64,000 nucleotides of DNA. It comes from Mangrovimonas xylaniphaga (GTDB lineage: Bacteria; Bacteroidota; Bacteroidia; Flavobacteriales; Flavobacteriaceae). This document shows positions 63,754 to 64,000 of this stretch, piece by piece (positions within the stretch are counted from its first letter, which is position 1; every line of letters starts with the position of its first letter). The notes beneath the pieces are model-generated. The model saw nothing but the letters and a program-made list of their open reading frames with translations. It made no database searches and was not told the origin of the DNA. A program made the translations under genes and the position numbers. The stretch covers positions 1,426,001 through 1,490,000 of the forward strand of contig NZ_LBIP01000013.1 in assembly GCF_001280435.1 (NCBI RefSeq), in the 5' to 3' direction.

Positions 63754-64000
63754 CTAGTTATAATTTTCAAGTTCTTTGTTAGCTAATTCGTAAATATCTA
63801 TATCTAGATCGTAGCAGACCTGTTCCAATTGCCTTAAACATAAATCCTTATTTTCACTTAAAACTGCAAAATTGACCAATCTTCTTAGCTCCGAGAGAAA
63901 TATGTTTTTTTCTATTTTAGTTAGTTTCTCATCAGTATCGGTATGATTAATTATAGGTTTAACAATCAGATCATAAATAATTGCATGATCCTTTCCTGAA
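63754..64000 (-). CDS. C-terminal end of a helicase-like protein (cut by window edge)
   Basis: The last 81 codons or so of a gene entering from the right: SGKDHAIIYDLIVKPI... ending in LANKELENYN. The motif GKDHAIIYDLIV is like the end of a superfamily 2 helicase (after motif VI, where G(R)GK.. A.IYD is common). The family is uncertain because the motor domains are outside the window. It is the most upstream visible member of the operon. Confidence 0.55.
   Translation of the reverse strand, partial: SGKDHAIIYDLIVKPIINHTDTDEKLTKIEKNIFLSELRRLVNFAVLSENKDLCLRQLEQVCYDLDIDIYELANKELENYN

Noticed and set aside
44469-64000. CRISPR array or insertion sequence in the island
   Set aside because: No regularly spaced repeats and no transposase or integrase gene were seen.

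Overview
The window looks like chromosome from a marine-type Flavobacteriaceae bacterium (Bacteroidota). Evidence is the low GC content, TonB-dependent receptors with CarboxypepD_reg-like N-termini, a DUF4175 protein, Bacteroidota-style -7 promoter elements (TAnnTTTG) before several genes, and lipoproteins with short LxxC lipoboxes. No species can be named from the sequence alone.

Positions 1-44100 are core chromosome. From the left: a cut-off TonB receptor, an OmpH-like lipoprotein, a methyltransferase, mnmG, ybeY and a very large DUF4175 protein, all on the minus strand; then gltX, a SPFH protein, glnS, folB, tRNA-Cys, rnr, rpiB, a CDF transporter, ctpA-like protease, rnpA, pncA, pncB, a subtilisin-like lipoprotein, a SulP/USP pair, an antiporter, lepA, a TonB-type barrel, dus, a LolC/E-like permease, rbfA, methylmalonyl-CoA epimerase and a CAT-anticodon tRNA. 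Two perfect parS centromere sites (TGTTCCACGTGAAACA) flank mnmG. The AT-rich, DnaA-box-bearing gap between rnr and rpiB (about 20.04-20.60 kb) is a good oriC candidate, so the window probably lies in the origin domain.

Downstream of the CAT tRNA the character changes to an accessory defence/stress island that runs off the right edge. Its first part (44.5-52.5 kb, plus strand) has a DUF697 membrane protein, a protein with a possible restriction-type nuclease fold, and a tightly packed run of VWA protein, PP2C-like phosphatase, kinase, PLD-family nuclease, second kinase with an Ig-like tail, and DUF4407 membrane protein. The VWA-phosphatase-kinase core resembles the TerY-P triad. Three adjacent proteins of unrelated fold (phosphatase, kinase, PLD) end in nearly the same short C-terminal peptide, which I consider the most original observation here.

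The second part (52.7-64 kb) holds an Ssp-type DNA phosphorothioation system. sspB (DUF4007), sspC (ATPase) and sspD (PP-loop sulfurtransferase, DndC-like) are on the plus strand. They converge on a minus-strand operon ending in sspE (DUF262/DUF1524) that also carries a helicase (cut by the window edge), a 72-aa protein, a Rad50-like zinc-hook ATPase, a 152-aa protein and a small broken gene. That broken gene contains a run of 13 G residues that puts it out of frame, so it is either phase-variable or decaying. No cysteine desulfurase (SspA) is visible in the window.
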